Assembly: GCA_038244055.1 (NCBI GenBank)
Contig: JBBRTW010000140.1
Span: 1 to 14,910, forward strand
Source: DASPKW01 sp038244055
GTDB lineage: Bacteria > Planctomycetota > Phycisphaerae > Tepidisphaerales > Tepidisphaeraceae
Direction of reading: 5' to 3'
Length of the DNA: 14,910 nucleotides
Within the stretch, counting starts at the first letter, position 1. Every line of letters starts with the position of its first letter. Below the pieces are notes generated by a model. The model was not told the origin of the DNA and searched no databases. It saw only the letters and a program-made list of their open reading frames with translations. The translations under genes and the position numbers were made by a program. Positions 13,180 through 14,910 of the stretch are shown in pieces.

Positions 13180-14703
13180 TTGAGCAAGAACACGCCCCAT
13201 CGTCATCGACCGGCCGCGCGGCCAATCTCGCCCATTCTCGAAGCGCTCGAGGAACGCCAGTTTCTCTCCACTACCACCGCCCGCGTCGTCTCCGGCAAAA
13301 CACTCGCGCTCCGCGCCGCCGCCGTTACCGCTTCGCGGACGGTTTCCGGTAAGACTCTCGCCCTCCGCGCCGCCCGCCCCGCCGCCGCCACGACCGCACT
13401 GAGCATTGGCGCCAATGTCGATGCCACGCGCCTGGCCGGCAACCAGGTTGAAACTGAAATCGCCGTCAACCCCACGAACCCGAACAACCTGATCACCATC
13501 GGACTAAATCAGGCCAACAACGAATCGGCCCTGGTCGTCAGCCGCAGTTTCGACGGGGGCAAGACCTGGAGCATCTCCTCACTGGGCGCAAATCAGGATC
13601 GACTCTCGGCCGGCACTTCCCGCGTCGATCCCCATGTGACGTTCGATTCGTTCGGCAATGCCTACGCCACCTACGAGGTCGCCGCCTCGCGCAGCGAATT
13701 GCGCATCATCGTCGCCCGCAGCAGCGATGGCGGGGCGACCTGGAGCGCCTCCACCGCCGTCGCCGGGCAGGGCCTGGATATCGACTTCCCCTTCATCGGC
13801 ACCGGCCCCGATGCGACCAACCTCGCCCGCCAGACGGTGTGGGTCGGGTTCACCGATACGAAAACCAACACGATCAAGATGGTCGCCGCCCGCTCGGCCG
13901 GGCTGGGCAATCTCGGCGCGTTCACCGCGCCGGTTGCGATCTCCAATCATGCCGGCAGCTACGGCAGCGTCGCCGTCGGGCCGGGGGGCGAAGTCGCGGT
14001 CGCCTGGCAGACCAACCCCAATGGTCAGGGCCCCGCCAGCATCTACATGGATATCGATCGCGATGGGTTGGGCAGCGCCTTCAACTGGGGCGCGGATACG
14101 CTGGCCGCGGCCACCAATGTCGGCGGCTTCGATTACATCCCCGCCCAGCCGGACCGCAGCATCTATTCCAATCTTCAACTCGCCTTCGACCGCGCCCCCG
14201 CCAGCAGCACCCGCGGCCGGCTCTTCCTCGCATACACCGATGAAAACGGCAACGAATCCAATAATACGGATATCATCCTCCGCTCCACCGACAACCTCGG
14301 CGGCACCTGGAGCGGCAAGCTGGTCGTGAACGATGATGCCTCCGGCAAGAGCCAGTTCCTCCCCGCGATGGCGGTGGACCAAACCACGGGCAATGTCGCC
14401 ATCGTCTGGCACGATGCCCGCAATTCAAAGAAGAACAACACCGCCCAGATTTTTGGCACGGTCAGCATCAATCACGGCGCGAGCGTCATGAGGAACGTCT
14501 TGATCGGCGCGGGCGCATCCAGCCAGGCCGGCGCCAGCCGATACTCGGTCGATGATATGGATTTCGGCGACTACGCCGGCATCGCGTTCCACGCCGGAAA
14601 ATTCGTCGCCGTCTGGGCCGACAATTCCAACGCCACCGGCACCAATCCCGATGGAGCCGGCAACGCACTGGACCTGATGACCGCCGGCGTGACGCTCGTT
14701 TGA
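13180..14703 (+). CDS. Secreted Asp-box (BNR-repeat) beta-propeller-like protein
   Basis: The 507-residue protein starts with the Arg/Pro-rich leader MSKNTPHRHRPAARPISP and then ILEALEERQFLS (19-30), a form common in exported planctomycete proteins. A low-complexity segment with a duplicated VSGKTLALRAA follows (37-65). The rest is a sialidase-like propeller: Asp boxes SFDGGKTW (123-130) and SSDGGATW (181-188), and a degenerate STDNLGGTW (369-377). The stretches AVNPTNPNNLITIG, RVDPHVTFDSFGNAYATY and QFLPAMAVDQTTGNVAIVW are typical blade strands. I see no catalytic Arg triad or Tyr/Glu pair of true sialidases that I can assign, so it may bind rather than cut glycans. There is no C-terminal sorting signal. 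TTG 13180 is chosen because GGAG lies 7 nt upstream and the leader begins there; GTG 13150 is in frame and possible. Confidence 0.8.
   Translation: MSKNTPHRHRPAARPISPILEALEERQFLSTTTARVVSGKTLALRAAAVTASRTVSGKTLALRAARPAAATTALSIGANVDATRLAGNQVETEIAVNPTNPNNLITIGLNQANNESALVVSRSFDGGKTWSISSLGANQDRLSAGTSRVDPHVTFDSFGNAYATYEVAASRSELRIIVARSSDGGATWSASTAVAGQGLDIDFPFIGTGPDATNLARQTVWVGFTDTKTNTIKMVAARSAGLGNLGAFTAPVAISNHAGSYGSVAVGPGGEVAVAWQTNPNGQGPASIYMDIDRDGLGSAFNWGADTLAAATNVGGFDYIPAQPDRSIYSNLQLAFDRAPASSTRGRLFLAYTDENGNESNNTDIILRSTDNLGGTWSGKLVVNDDASGKSQFLPAMAVDQTTGNVAIVWHDARNSKKNNTAQIFGTVSINHGASVMRNVLIGAGASSQAGASRYSVDDMDFGDYAGIAFHAGKFVAVWADNSNATGTNPDGAGNALDLMTAGVTLV
13288..13374 (+). repeat. Duplicated 11-residue peptide within the Asp-box gene
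   Basis: VSGKTLALRAA is encoded at 13288-13320 and again at 13342-13374, 18 codons apart. The two 33-nt copies differ at five third-codon positions and at no amino acid. The segment lies between the export leader and the propeller. Confidence 0.85.
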
Positions 14704-14780
14704 TCTCCGCCAAGCTCATTTATCGATCTCGCGAAACCTCCCGGCCGCTTGAGCGTCCAATCCCACATATGGAGATGCTC

Positions 14781-14910
14781 ATGCCTCGATTCCGATGCGC
14801 CGTGCTGATCTGCCTTTTCGCCCTCACTTTTTCCGCGCCTGCCAGGCCGCCGGGGCCGGTGGACCCGAAGCATGTGGCCGTGACCGAAGCGCAGATGCCG
14901 CCGCTGCCCG
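14781..14910 (+). CDS. Start of a secreted protein, cut by the window edge
   Basis: Forty-three residues are visible. MPRFRCAVLICLFALTFSAPA is a good signal peptide (basic start, hydrophobic core, cut near APA), followed by Pro-rich ARPPGPVDPKHVAVTEAQ. GGAG (14771-14774) lies 6 nt before the ATG; in-frame ATGs at 14769 and 14775 are alternatives without an SD. It is 77 bp after the Asp-box gene on the same strand and may share its transcript. The family cannot be told from this much sequence. Confidence 0.7.
   Translation, partial: MPRFRCAVLICLFALTFSAPARPPGPVDPKHVAVTEAQMPPLP

Noticed and set aside
12865..13206. Small frames of 77 and 90 codons in the divergent intergenic region
   Set aside because: They overlap on opposite strands, lack SDs, and show no motif; AT-richer DNA here better fits promoters.
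13579..14412. 277-codon minus-strand frame opposite the Asp-box gene
   Set aside because: It is Gly/Asp/Ile-rich and lies antisense to a gene with Asp boxes and blade strands; a codon-bias shadow.

Overview
The window looks like chromosomal DNA from a planctomycete, most likely of the Phycisphaerae type. It is GC-rich. A secreted protein near the right end starts with an Arg/Pro-rich leader followed by LEALEERQFLS, a form common on surface proteins of that group. A GH95 fucosidase, a DUF4058 protein and Asp-box secreted proteins also fit. The placement is an inference from gene content; there is no rRNA or other marker gene here.

Left part (1-3970). The 5' part of a cysteine desulfurase gene (minus strand) runs off the left edge. 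It is divergent from a long-chain polyprenyl diphosphate synthase gene with a good promoter and Shine-Dalgarno (SD) site. A GNAT-like acetyltransferase gene follows, convergent with a DUF4058 gene on the minus strand.

Middle (4142-9948). This holds a membrane-anchored class III adenylate cyclase, a strong 21-bp inverted repeat that probably ends its transcript, a Wzx-type polysaccharide flippase with a TTG start, and a secreted GH95 alpha-fucosidase with all its catalytic residues.

Right part (9949-14910). A cluster of short palindromic elements precedes a DegS-like membrane-anchored HtrA protease, which is tightly coupled to a second GNAT gene. A GC hairpin then separates these from a convergent minus-strand gene for a secreted protein with three PepSY-like repeats. 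A secreted Asp-box protein and the start of another secreted protein close the window.

There is no obvious single system: no defence island, CRISPR array, prophage, insertion sequence or tRNA was seen. The observations most worth a second look are: (1) a small family of intergenic palindromes, two copies of which differ by a compensating base-pair change; (2) TANAAT hexamers 7-8 nt upstream of three start codons, suggesting leaderless transcripts; (3) an insertion of about 65-70 residues with a Cys cluster in the cysteine desulfurase; (4) an 11-residue duplicated peptide in the Asp-box protein whose copies differ only at synonymous sites; (5) dyad symmetries directly upstream of the cyclase and PepSY-like genes.
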